A DNA stretch of 19,994 nucleotides from DASUZB01 sp036377075. Lineage in GTDB: Bacteria; Actinomycetota; CALGFH01. The stretch lies in the NCBI GenBank assembly GCA_036377075.1, contig DASUZB010000188.1, positions 1-19,994 of the forward strand. The letters run 5' to 3'. The position numbers were made by a program, and so were the translations under genes. Shown here piece after piece: positions 1 to 6,663 of the stretch; positions within the stretch are counted from its first letter, which is position 1, and each line of letters opens with the position of its first letter. Under the pieces are notes generated by a model. It was not told the origin of the DNA. It saw nothing but the letters and a program-made list of their open reading frames with translations, and did not search any database.

Positions 1-243
1 CGACACTCAGTCGATGATGGGGCTGTGCGCGTCGGCTCGTCGGTCTGACCCTCGGTACGACTGGCACGGGTTGCCCTGAGCTTGAACTGTCGACCGCCGG
101 GTCGGCGCACACGAGTCCTCGCAGGCGTCGGTCGTCGTGACCCAATAGGGGCGTTGAGCTGCTCTGCACCGTGAGTGTCCTGTCCGTCGCCGACCGCCTG
201 TCGCAGGCCAGCCGGCTCGACACCTACTCGGGGGAGCTTATCG
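1..243. other. Non-coding sequence upstream of the IS110 transposase
   Basis: No convincing gene lies here; the short frames that cross it have no recognisable protein. The part nearest the transposase start (about 145-243) is probably the non-coding left end of the IS110 element. In the IS110 family this side can encode the bridge RNA that guides recombination, so a structured RNA may lie here. I did not derive a secondary structure. The plus strand before 145 does not continue the transposase fragment found at 1282-1347, so the element is not simply inserted into that gene. Confidence 0.4.
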
Positions 244-1284
244 ATGACCCATGCGCCGCAGCTTGTTCTCGGGGTCGACACCCACAAGGACGTCCACGTC
301 GTGGTCCTGCTGGACCGGCTCGGCCGCCACCTGGCCGCCGCATCCTTCGGCACCACCGACGCTGCCAACGCCGAGCTGGTGGCCTGGACCCGCCGCTACG
401 GACAGGTCAGCGCCGCCGGGGTCGAGGGGACCGGCAGCTACGGCTACCGGCTCGCCCAGCACCTCGCCGACCAGGGCATCAGCGTGGTCGAGGTCAACCG
501 CCCCGACCGCGCCCGGCGGCGCCGCAAGGGCAAGAGCGACCCGGTCGACGCCGAGGCAGCCGCCCGCGCCGTGCTCGCCGGCGACGCCCATGCGGTCCCC
601 AAGGACCGCAACGGCGCCGTCGGGGAGCTGCGCGCCCTGGTGGTGGCCCGCCGCAGCGCGATCAAGGCCCGCACCCAGGCCACCAACCAGCTCCGCGCGC
701 TGCTTGTCGATGGCGACGACGAGCTGCGCGGCCGGCTGCGGCCGCTGCGCAAGGCCCACCTGGCCCGCGCCTGCGCCCAGCTTGCGCCCACGGCGGGCCT
801 GCAGCTGGCCATGGGCAGCCTGGGGCGCCGCTGGCTGGCCCTCAACGACGAGATCACCGGCCTGGACGCGGCCATCACCACCACGCTCAAGCGCACCGCC
901 CCCCGGCTGCTTTCGCGCCACAGCGTCGGCGTGCAGACCGCCGCCCAGCTGCTGATCACCGCCGGCGACAACCCGGGCCGGTTGCGCAGCGAGGCGGCCT
1001 TCGCCGCCGTGTGCGGCGCCAGCCCGGTCGAGGCCTCCTCCGGCAAGACCATCCGGCACCGGTTGAACCGCGGTGGGGATCGCGCCGCCAACAGCGCGCT
1101 GTGGACGATCGCCAACAACCGCCTCATGCACGACCCGCGCAGCCGCGCCTACGCCGCCAAGCGCACCGCCCTGGGCAACAGCCGCAAGGAGCTCCTGCGG
1201 TGCATCAAGCGAGCCCTCGCCAGGGAGCTCTACCCCCTCATCCTCGACGCCCTGGCCCCACCGCCCCTTCCTTGACATAGGGGC
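145..1284 (+). mobile_element. IS110-family insertion sequence, boundaries tentative
   Basis: The octamer ATAGGGGC occurs at 145-152 and again at 1277-1284, two bases after the transposase stop codon. IS110 elements lack classical inverted repeats and recombine at a short core shared by donor and target, so a short direct repeat hugging both sides is what the family would leave. The right end would be only a few bases long and the left non-coding part about 90 bases. That is short compared with known IS110 bridge-RNA regions, so the true left end may lie before 145. Confidence 0.45.
244..1275 (+). CDS. IS110-family transposase (DEDD recombinase)
   Basis: A complete 343-residue protein of normal IS110 length. 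The N-terminal RuvC-like domain shows the DEDD tetrad: Asp12 in GVDTHKDVHV, Glu61 in VEGTGSYG, and Asp99 and Asp102 in DPVDAEAAAR. The C-terminal transposase domain has the helix-hairpin-like SVGVQTAAQLL and the region CGASPVEASSGK, where Ser265 or Ser266 is the likely nucleophile, followed by RGGDRAANSALW. I start at 244 because conserved sequence begins within ten residues (LVLGVDTHK). An in-frame upstream GTG would only add non-conserved residues. The family moves by RNA-guided recombination of a circular intermediate. The gene looks intact, so the element may be active. A long antisense frame (238-1278) is a high-GC shadow. Confidence 0.93.
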   Translation: MTHAPQLVLGVDTHKDVHVVVLLDRLGRHLAAASFGTTDAANAELVAWTRRYGQVSAAGVEGTGSYGYRLAQHLADQGISVVEVNRPDRARRRRKGKSDPVDAEAAARAVLAGDAHAVPKDRNGAVGELRALVVARRSAIKARTQATNQLRALLVDGDDELRGRLRPLRKAHLARACAQLAPTAGLQLAMGSLGRRWLALNDEITGLDAAITTTLKRTAPRLLSRHSVGVQTAAQLLITAGDNPGRLRSEAAFAAVCGASPVEASSGKTIRHRLNRGGDRAANSALWTIANNRLMHDPRSRAYAAKRTALGNSRKELLRCIKRALARELYPLILDALAPPPLP

Positions 1285-1347
1285 ATCAAGCTCGCGGTGC
1301 GCTACCAGGCCACCGTGAACGTCGCCGCGATCAACGACTGGCTATGA
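1282..1347 (+). pseudogene. C-terminal remnant of a second transposase (IS5-like?)
   Basis: Immediately after the IS110 element, 21 codons read GIKLAVRYQATVNVAAIND then WL and stop. The pattern RYxATVxxAAINxWL at a C-terminus resembles the last residues of actinobacterial IS5-type DDE transposases, from memory. The rest of the gene is absent on the upstream side. The stop codon is followed directly by a sequence whose reverse complement contains TGTTTCAAAAG, as expected where a transposase gene runs into its terminal inverted repeat. The family assignment is an inference from a very short peptide. Confidence 0.45.
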
Positions 1348-1365
1348 CTTTTGAAACACACCCTA
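1348..1365. repeat. Probable terminal inverted repeat of the transposase remnant
   Basis: Read on the minus strand this is AGGGTGTGTTTCAAAAG. It resembles the left end of the large insertion at 15191 (CAGGGTGTTTCACAAAG) and the inner repeat at 16602-16615, differing by small indels. It suggests that related transposon ends occur at both sides of this window. Confidence 0.4.
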
Positions 1366-1476
1366 GTACACGTGGTCCACGCGGCTGGTCAGCTCGGTCG
1401 CGAGCACACGCCGCTCAGCCACCCACCGGGCCGTGGCTCAGTGCGTCCGCCACGCTGCTGCCTCCTTCGGTGGGTT

Positions 1477-1640
1477 GGTGGTGACGGCCTTGACCAGCAG
1501 GGCCGGCGGCCGGAACGTCACCCCGGTCACCATGGTCCCCAGCCGGACCCGTCGGGTCTGGGCGGCAAGGAACCCCAGGGTCGTGTAGGCCTCCAGCATC
1601 TCGGTGTCGTCGGCGGCTGCCGCGCCTCCATATCGATCCG
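1477..1640 (-). pseudogene. Internal fragment of a luciferase-like monooxygenase (LLM, probably F420-dependent)
   Basis: On the minus strand, about 54 codons read DRYGG...MLEAYTTLGFLAAQTRRV then RLGTMVTGVTF and RPPALLVKAVTT, a highly characteristic stretch of bacterial LLM-class oxidoreductases (roughly residues 50-110 of a normal 300-residue enzyme). The similarity stops sharply after VKAVTT, where an LLM would continue LDVLSGGRA. No N-terminal beta strand or start lies upstream. Both ends are missing, so this is a relic, probably left by the rearrangements that brought in the neighbouring mobile elements. It is a different branch from the complete LLM gene at 5480-6388. Confidence 0.8.
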
Positions 1641-1682
1641 AAGGGCCCACGCGCCCGCGAGCCTCCGCACCTCCGGATCGAA

Positions 1683-1715
1683 CTGCCGGGAAACTGCCGG
1701 CAAGCTGCCGGGAAT
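1683..1715. repeat. Three tandem 11-bp units starting CTGCCG
   Basis: CTGCCG begins at 1683, 1694 and 1705, giving three 11-bp units (CTGCCGGGAAA, CTGCCGGCAAG, CTGCCGGGAAT). The array lies just downstream of the hydrolase stop codon and upstream of the LLM fragment. A second triplet with the same spacing is at 4074-4106. Units spaced 11 bp apart are typical of direct-repeat sites bound by OmpR/PhoP-type response regulators, but no regulator is identified here. Confidence 0.6.
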
Positions 1716-1737
1716 GGCCTGGTCTGGACGCCGTCGT

Positions 1738-2526
1738 TCAGCGGTGGGCGTGGCGCGCGACGAACCCCCGCAGGTCCGCTAGCACCTTGGGGGCGTCGTC
1801 CCCAACGTCCAGCATGCTGGTGCCGTGGTTGACGCCCGCGACCACCACCAGCCGCTTGTCGCGCACCCGGGCCGTGCGGTACAGGGCGCGGGCGTCGTCC
1901 ACGAACGGGTGGTCGTCGGCGCTGGCGACCAGCAGCAGCGGGACCCGCAGGCGCGCCACCGCCGCCCGCGCGTCCAAGCCCTCGAACGTCGCCGGGCCCG
2001 ACAGGCTCACCACGCCGGCGACCGGCGGGCGGATCCGGGCCGCCGCCGCCAGCACCGCCGTGCCGCCCATCGACGAGCCGACCAGCACAATCGTGTCGGC
2101 GCCGCGGCGGCGAAGCTGCTCGGCGGCCGCGGCCACGTCGGTGTCGATGCGCGCGCCCGCCCCCGGCCCGGGCTGGGAGTCGCCGTAGCCCTCGAAGTCG
2201 AATGCCAGCACCTGGTAGCCCTGCCTGGCGAACGACCGCGCCTGCGGCAGCCACTCGCACAGGTCGCTGCCGACCTGGTGGCCGAGCACCAGGCCGGTCC
2301 GCCCCTGGCCGAGCACGACCCCGACCAGGCTGGCGCCGGCGCTGGTGGTGAAGCGGAACGGCGCCGGCGACCCGGCGCCGTGCAGGCAGGTCTTGATGAT
2401 GCCGACGGTCGGTGCCGGGGTCGCCGCCGTCCGGCTTGCCGAGCCCCCGCCGGAGCACGCCGTGGCCAGCGGCACCACTGCCAGCAACCCCACCGCGAAC
2501 CGAGCCCGCTGGAGTGGCGTGATCAT
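1738..2526 (-). CDS. Lipoprotein-like alpha/beta hydrolase
   Basis: A 262-residue protein. The N-terminus (MITPLQRARF, then a hydrophobic stretch ending LATAC) is a probable lipoprotein signal with Cys24 as the lipid-anchored residue, although the -3 position is Ala rather than Leu. This would place the enzyme on the outer face of the membrane. The alpha/beta-hydrolase fold is shown by GQGRTGLVLGHQ, the nucleophile elbow GSSMGG (Ser152), an acid loop SADDHPFVDD and a C-terminal GVNHGTS that supplies the catalytic His. Substrate is unknown; esterase, lipase or peptidase are all possible. The start overlaps the amidase stop by four bases (ATGA), so the two genes are translationally coupled. The coding frame stays open upstream, but that part is antisense shadow of the amidase gene. 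Confidence 0.82.
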   Translation of the reverse strand: MITPLQRARFAVGLLAVVPLATACSGGGSASRTAATPAPTVGIIKTCLHGAGSPAPFRFTTSAGASLVGVVLGQGRTGLVLGHQVGSDLCEWLPQARSFARQGYQVLAFDFEGYGDSQPGPGAGARIDTDVAAAAEQLRRRGADTIVLVGSSMGGTAVLAAAARIRPPVAGVVSLSGPATFEGLDARAAVARLRVPLLLVASADDHPFVDDARALYRTARVRDKRLVVVAGVNHGTSMLDVGDDAPKVLADLRGFVARHAHR

Positions 2527-3992
2527 GGTCGTTGTGGCCGTGGCGCGGCGGCGGTTGGCTGGACGGCTGCTGCGTTCGGGTCGATGGGGGTGATGGGAGG
2601 GTAGGCGGCTTGGAGGTCGCGGGCGGCGGCCAGGGCGTGCAGCTCCTGGAAGCAGCCGGCGATCAGCTGGACGCCCAGCGGCAACCGGTCGCTCGGGTGG
2701 TGACCGACGGGGACGGCGACCGCTGGCAGCCCCAGCGCGTTGACCGCGACTACCAGCCGCAGGCCGTGCCACAGCCGACCAACGTTGTCCGGGCCGCCGA
2801 GGTCGTAGCCAACCGGCGGCAAGGGCGTGGTGGCCGTGGGCCCGAGGACCAGCTGGTGCACGGCGAGGAACTCGGCCCAGCGACGGGCGATCGCGGTGCG
2901 CCGGGCAAACTCGGCGACCAATTCGTCGCGGTCCAGGGGTGGGCTGAAGGCCAAGGCCTCGCGCAGGAAGCTGCGGGCGTCCGGCCCGGCGAGCTGCTCC
3001 AGGTCCGACCGGGTGGCGGCGATCTCGGTGCATACCAGCCGCATCCACACCCGGGCGGCGGCGTCGACGTCGGGGGGTTCGGCCTGCTGGACCTGCCAGC
3101 CGGCCCGGTCGAGCGCGTCGGCGGCGCGGCGCACCCCCTCCTCCACGATCGGGTCGACGCCACCGCCGCCGGGATCCAGCGTGACCGCCACCCGCCGACG
3201 TCCTGGCGGGAAGGCCGAGTGGTCGAGCGGGGCGGGGACCGACCACGGGTCGGCCGGATCAGGTCCGGCGAGGACCTCCAAGGTGGCGTGCAGGTCGGCG
3301 ACGTCGCGGCCGACCGGCCCCGGGACGGCGAACAGCTGCTGGGTCATGCTGGGCGGCCGCTCCGGCGCGCCCGCGAAGGGCACGCGACCTGGGGTTGGCC
3401 GCAGCGCGGCCACACCGCTGGCAAGGGCGGGCACGCGCAGCGACCCACCCAGGTCGCTGGCAAGCCCCAGCGGGGCCATGCCGGTGGCGACCGCCACGGC
3501 GTCGCCGCCACTGGACCCGCCCGACGTGCGGTCTGGGTCCCACGGGTTGCGGGTGGCGCCGTGCAGGCTGGAGTCGGTGTGCCAGCGCAGCATCAGGTCT
3601 GGCAGGTTGGTCCGGGCGATCGGGATCGCCCCGGCGGCGCGCAACCGGGCCACCGCCGGCGCGTCAGCGTCGGCGACCTTGCCGGCCAGCGCGCGCACCC
3701 CAAGGGTGGTCGGGGTGCCGGCGAGGTCGTGGTTCTCCTTGACGGTGACCGGCACGCCGGCCAGCGGGCCCAGCGGCGCCCCGGCGGCGCGGGCGCCCTC
3801 CAGCCGGTCGGCGGCCGCCAGCGCCTCGTCGGCGAGCACCCGGGTGACCGCGTTGACCGCTCCGTTCACCTGGCCGATGCGGTCCAAGTGGGCTTGGACG
3901 ACCTCGCGGGCGCTGACCTGCCCCGTGCGCACCAGGGCAGCCAGCGCCAACGCCGACCGACCCACCAGGCCGCCGGTCACGCGCTCCGCCAT
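2523..3992 (-). CDS. Amidase (amidase-signature family)
   Basis: A complete 489-residue protein. The Ser-cisSer-Lys triad is visible: Lys85 in VTVKENHDLAG, cis-Ser160 in TSGGSSGG and nucleophile Ser184 in SDLGGSLRVPA. The family hydrolyses amide bonds; members include general amidases, 6-aminohexanoate-cyclic-dimer hydrolase and GatA. It is unlikely to be GatA because no gatB or gatC is nearby and the partner is a lipoprotein hydrolase. The start is taken at 3992 because a GAAGGG ribosome-binding sequence lies about ten bases upstream; a Met 14 codons earlier lacks this. It is first in a two-gene minus-strand operon with the hydrolase at 1738-2526. The substrate cannot be read from the sequence. 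Confidence 0.9.
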   Translation of the reverse strand: MAERVTGGLVGRSALALAALVRTGQVSAREVVQAHLDRIGQVNGAVNAVTRVLADEALAAADRLEGARAAGAPLGPLAGVPVTVKENHDLAGTPTTLGVRALAGKVADADAPAVARLRAAGAIPIARTNLPDLMLRWHTDSSLHGATRNPWDPDRTSGGSSGGDAVAVATGMAPLGLASDLGGSLRVPALASGVAALRPTPGRVPFAGAPERPPSMTQQLFAVPGPVGRDVADLHATLEVLAGPDPADPWSVPAPLDHSAFPPGRRRVAVTLDPGGGGVDPIVEEGVRRAADALDRAGWQVQQAEPPDVDAAARVWMRLVCTEIAATRSDLEQLAGPDARSFLREALAFSPPLDRDELVAEFARRTAIARRWAEFLAVHQLVLGPTATTPLPPVGYDLGGPDNVGRLWHGLRLVVAVNALGLPAVAVPVGHHPSDRLPLGVQLIAGCFQELHALAAARDLQAAYPPITPIDPNAAAVQPTAAAPRPQRP

Positions 3993-4073
3993 GCGACCCG
4001 ACCCTTCGGTGGTCCCTGCACGGCTCCGCAGCATACAGGCGGGTGCTTGGACGTCGGCGCCTGGATGCTGGAG

Positions 4074-4106
4074 CTGCCGTGAAACTGCCGGAGAGCTGCC
4101 GGTGGG
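4074..4106. repeat. Second array of three 11-bp CTGCCG units
   Basis: CTGCCG begins at 4074, 4085 and 4096 (units CTGCCGTGAAA, CTGCCGGAGAG, CTGCCGGTGGG). It lies between the divergent amidase (start 3992, minus) and MarR (start 4179, plus) genes, the normal position for an operator. It has the same unit, count and spacing as the array at 1683-1715. Confidence 0.6.
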
Positions 4107-4143
4107 CCGCAGCCGAACCCTGGTCCAGCATCAAGCTGCGAGC

Positions 4144-4172
4144 TTGCTGCCCACCCAAAAGAGTTGTAGGTT
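4144..4172 (+). promoter_or_regulatory. Candidate promoter of the marR-type gene, possibly leaderless
   Basis: TTGCTG at 4144-4149 and TAGGTT at 4167-4172 are separated by 17 bases, a standard sigma-70-type spacing. Transcription would then begin at about 4179, exactly the A of the start codon. No Shine-Dalgarno sequence precedes that ATG, which fits a leaderless mRNA, common in actinobacteria. Confidence 0.4.
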
Positions 4173-4178
4173 GCAACT
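4162..4178. promoter_or_regulatory. MarR-type operator, site 1
   Basis: AGTTGTAGGTTGCAACT is an imperfect palindrome (AGTTG...CAACT) that ends one base before the ATG of the MarR gene and overlaps its candidate -10 box. The same motif recurs twice downstream of the gene, which supports autoregulation. Confidence 0.7.
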
Positions 4179-4688
4179 ATGGACGCCACGCTACCACCAG
4201 CCGTTGCAGCGCACGACGTTTCGTCGGGCCACTCGCACGCTCGCCATCCACACGCGGACGAGCAGCACCAACTCGTCTGGCTGCTGCTGGAGGCGATGCG
4301 GGCGCTGGGTCTGCACCGCCCCGACCCGGCCCTGCCCGAGGCGCCGGTGTCGGTCTCAGAAGGGCTGGCGCTGGCCGAGCTCGCGCACCAGGCCCCGCTG
4401 TCGCAGCAGGAACTGGCCGACCGCCTGCAGCTCGAAAAGAGCAGCGTCAGCCGCCTGATCGCCAACCTCGAGGTGCGCGGGCTGGTCAGCCGGCAGCGTG
4501 ACCCGGCCAACCGGCGCTGGTTCCAGGTGACCCTGACCGACCGTGGCCGCGCCACCGCCACCCAGCTCATCGCCCGCTTCCACCAGCGCCACCAACGCCT
4601 GTTCGCCGCGCTGCGCCCCAGCGAACGCCAGGCGCTGGCGACCGGGCTCACCGCGCTCGTCCGCGCCGCCGCCGACGACGCTACCTAA
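4179..4688 (+). CDS. MarR-family transcriptional regulator
   Basis: A 169-residue protein. After a variable, His-rich N-terminus (HSHARHPHADEQHQ) it has a winged helix-turn-helix: APLSQQELADRLQLEKSSVSRLIANLEVRGLV (recognition helix around LEKSSVSRLIANLE) and the wing RQRDPANRRWFQVTLTDRG, all hallmarks of MarR proteins. A C-terminal dimerisation helix follows. MarR proteins usually repress their own gene and a neighbour until a small ligand or oxidant releases them. The palindromes at 4162, 4690 and 4731 fit that scheme, with the methyltransferase as the target. The His-rich start might bind metal, but that is speculation. A shorter start at about 4293 would lose little of the conserved domain. 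Confidence 0.9.
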   Translation: MDATLPPAVAAHDVSSGHSHARHPHADEQHQLVWLLLEAMRALGLHRPDPALPEAPVSVSEGLALAELAHQAPLSQQELADRLQLEKSSVSRLIANLEVRGLVSRQRDPANRRWFQVTLTDRGRATATQLIARFHQRHQRLFAALRPSERQALATGLTALVRAAADDAT

Positions 4689-4689
4689 G

Positions 4690-4706
4690 GGTTGTGTTCT
4701 GCAACT
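4690..4706. promoter_or_regulatory. MarR-type operator, site 2
   Basis: GGTTGTGTTCTGCAACT keeps the half-site ends GTTGT and TGCAACT of site 1 but has a diverged centre. It begins two bases after the MarR stop codon, in the short gap before the methyltransferase gene. Confidence 0.55.
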
Positions 4707-4730
4707 GTTGGCGGTACCGTGTCGCCTATG

Positions 4731-4747
4731 AGTTGCAATCTACAACT
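4731..4747. promoter_or_regulatory. MarR-type operator, site 3
   Basis: AGTTGCAATCTACAACT; its reverse complement AGTTGTAGATTGCAACT differs from site 1 by a single base. It lies 13 bases before the chosen methyltransferase start, where bound repressor would block transcription. Confidence 0.7.
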
Positions 4748-4760
4748 CTGCGAGGTCGGG

Positions 4761-5363
4761 ATGCACTCGATGGGACGGTTCCTACACGGCGGTGCCACCC
4801 AGGCGCCCTTCCGGGGACGCGCAAGCCATGCCTACGACTGGGTCGCCGGGGTGCTGCGGCGCCGCTTCTACCGCCGCGTTGCCGCCGAGGTCGCCGCGGT
4901 CGTCCCGGCCGGCGGCGCGGTGCTCGACGCCGGCGCCGGCAGCGGCCGGCTGCTGGTCGCGCTCGCTCGCGCCCGGCCGGACCTGCAGCTCAGCGGCGTC
5001 GACCTGGAGGCCGACATGATCGCCCTCGCCGAGCGCAACGCCCGCGCCGCCGGCGTCGGCGACCGCCTGGCGTGGCGGGTCGGCGACGTCGCCGACCTGC
5101 CCTACCCCGACGGGACCTTCGACCTGGTGGTCTCCACCCTGAGCATGCACCACTGGGCGGCGGTGGAGCCGGCCGTCGGCGAGTTGCTGCGGGTGCTGCG
5201 CCCGGGAGGCCGCCTGCGGATCTACGACTTCCGCTCGGCACCCACGCACGGCCTGGCCGCGGCGGCCGCCGGCCGACCGGTCGAGCGGGAGGTGTTCCGC
5301 CACGGGCTGCTGCACCTGTTCGCCAGCTACCAACTCAGCAAGGACGGCCCGGCCGCCGCCTGA
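4761..5363 (+). CDS. Class I SAM-dependent methyltransferase (UbiE/Methyltransf_11 type)
   Basis: A 200-residue protein. Motif I is VLDAGAGSG (residues 54-62), followed by the acidic ribose-binding Asp81 in SGVDLEADMI, motif II-like GDVADLPYPDGTFDLVVS, and LLRVLRPGGRLRIYDF after motif III. These identify a small-molecule methyltransferase of the UbiE/Methyltransf_11 group; the substrate is unknown. I start at 4761, where GAGGTCGGG lies just upstream. A Met at 4728 is in frame but would place the operator 4731-4747 inside the coding region. The preceding MarR gene and the two operators in the gap suggest it is the regulated target, perhaps a detoxification or secondary-metabolite step. At 200 residues it is on the short side but ends cleanly. 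Confidence 0.85.
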   Translation: MHSMGRFLHGGATQAPFRGRASHAYDWVAGVLRRRFYRRVAAEVAAVVPAGGAVLDAGAGSGRLLVALARARPDLQLSGVDLEADMIALAERNARAAGVGDRLAWRVGDVADLPYPDGTFDLVVSTLSMHHWAAVEPAVGELLRVLRPGGRLRIYDFRSAPTHGLAAAAAGRPVEREVFRHGLLHLFASYQLSKDGPAAA

Positions 5364-5461
5364 CACGGGCGTCGACCGCCTGCCGGCGGCGGGCGGAACG
5401 GGACGATCCTGGACGTCACCGACCCAGCGCGGCGCACCAATCGGTCCGCTGATCCGCCGTC

Positions 5462-5482
5462 GGGTTCCACCCGCCGACGCTA
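5462..5482 (+). repeat. Left copy of an imperfect direct repeat flanking the LLM gene
   Basis: GGGTTCCAC then CCG then CCGACGCTA. The two nine-base blocks recur at 6406-6428 with a five-base spacer (ACGGG). This copy includes the stop codon of the LLM gene. Confidence 0.5.
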
Positions 5483-6388
5483 GCCACTGGCGGCCGCCGC
5501 GAGCTGGGCGCGCAGCAGCGGCAGGACCTCCTCGGCGAGCCGCCGGCGCTGCGCGGCGGCGTGGCCGGCCGGCGAGAGGTTCAGGAAGGAGAAGCCGCCG
5601 CGGACGAACGCGGCCAGCTGCGCGGCGACCTCCTCGGGGCCGCCGGCGACCACGCCGTGGCGGGAGGTGGCGCCCTGGCGGACCAGCACGCCGACGTTGT
5701 AGCCGTAGGTGAGCTCGTCGGGGTCGCGGCCGGCCCGGTCGGCGGCGCGGCGGACCAGCTCCAGGCTCCGGTAGGCGTGCGGCGGGGGCAGCAGGAACAT
5801 CGACGGCAGCCAGCCGTCGGCCCTGCGGCCGACCAGGTCGAGCATCCTGGGCCCGAACGCGCCCAGCCATAGCGGGACCGGGTGCGCCGGGGAGGGCTGC
5901 AGCTCCGCCGCGGCCAGGGTGAAGTGCTCGCCCGCGTGGGAGTAGCGCGGCCGACGCAGCAGGCCGGCGACGATCGCGACCGCCTCCTCGGTCGCCGCCA
6001 CGGTCTCCGCCGGGGAGCGTCGCGCCAGCCCGAAGGCGCCGAACGCCTGGTGGTTGATGGTCGCGCCGCCGCCGAGGCCGAGGATCAGGCGGCCATCCGC
6101 CAGGCGCGAGAGGGTCTCGGCCATCTTGGCGAGGACCGCCGGGTGGCGGTTGGGCAGGGCCAGGACGTTGGGCAGCAGCCGCACCGTGGTCGTGCGGGCC
6201 GCCAGCCAGGTCAGCAGGGTCCAGGCCTCCAGCGACGGCGGCGGCCCGCTGAGCACGTCGCGGTGCACGCTCACCACGTCGAAGCCGAGCGCCTCGGCGT
6301 CGCGCGCCTCGGCGACCGGGTCGGCATCCGGCGTGGTCGAGACCGCCACCCCGATCCCCGGGCGCCGTGCGAACAGTGACGCGACCAT
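5480..6388 (-). CDS. LLM-class (probably F420-dependent) oxidoreductase
   Basis: A 302-residue, full-length luciferase-like monooxygenase. Typical blocks in order are ARDAEALGFDVVSVHRDV, LTWLAARTTTVRLLPNVLAL, RHPAVLAKMAETLSRLADGR, LILGLGGGA, and the late segment VPLWLGAFGPRMLDLVGRRADGW. Actinobacterial members use F420H2 or FMNH2 to reduce or oxidise small molecules in the cytoplasm; the sequence does not settle the cofactor or substrate. The start at 6388 follows an excellent ribosome-binding site (GAGGCGAGGAG directly upstream); a Met 22 codons earlier would add non-conserved sequence. The gene stands alone, convergent with the methyltransferase. It is flanked by near-identical direct repeats. 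Confidence 0.88.
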   Translation of the reverse strand: MVASLFARRPGIGVAVSTTPDADPVAEARDAEALGFDVVSVHRDVLSGPPPSLEAWTLLTWLAARTTTVRLLPNVLALPNRHPAVLAKMAETLSRLADGRLILGLGGGATINHQAFGAFGLARRSPAETVAATEEAVAIVAGLLRRPRYSHAGEHFTLAAAELQPSPAHPVPLWLGAFGPRMLDLVGRRADGWLPSMFLLPPPHAYRSLELVRRAADRAGRDPDELTYGYNVGVLVRQGATSRHGVVAGGPEEVAAQLAAFVRGGFSFLNLSPAGHAAAQRRRLAEEVLPLLRAQLAAAASG

Positions 6389-6663
6389 CTCCTCGCCTCC
6401 CGCGTGGGTTCCACACGGGCCGACGCTACCGGGTTGCCCCACGGGCAAGGTCAACAGGTCTCGGCGGACCGGTCGAGCGGTTGGCCAGGGACACGGCGAG
6501 CCGGTTGGACAGTCGGCCAGAGAGACGGCGGCTCGGCTTCAGCCGCGCACGCCGAACCCTCCTCGTACCGCAAGCTACCCGAGCAAAGCACCATGGCGCC
6601 CGGCCGCTGCGGCGTCGTCGACGGGCATGGCCGACCCGGGACGCAGGTCGAGCTGGCGCGGAA
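6389..6663. other. Intergenic stretch with no recognisable gene
   Basis: Between two minus-strand genes. It contains the right copy of the LLM-flanking direct repeat and the LLM ribosome-binding site at its left edge. The remaining open frames have arginine/proline-rich shadow composition. I see no terminator with a T-tract and no operator. Confidence 0.5.
6406..6428 (+). repeat. Right copy of the direct repeat flanking the LLM gene
   Basis: GGGTTCCAC, ACGGG, CCGACGCTA: 18 of its bases are shared in order with 5462-5482. It lies upstream of the LLM start. Confidence 0.5.

Noticed and set aside
1370..1430. Short minus-strand peptide RWVAERRVLATELTSRVDHV ending at 1363
   Set aside because: It looks protein-like but is too short to assign and has a stop just upstream; left uncalled.
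1738..3246. Reading the hydrolase as a 502-residue protein
   Set aside because: The extra N-terminal 240 codons overlap the amidase in another frame and are low complexity. The lipoprotein signal at 2526 marks the true start.
2827..4458. A 543-codon plus-strand frame across the amidase and MarR genes
   Set aside because: Ser/Ala/Arg-rich shadow of the amidase; it also crosses the promoter region and the MarR gene.
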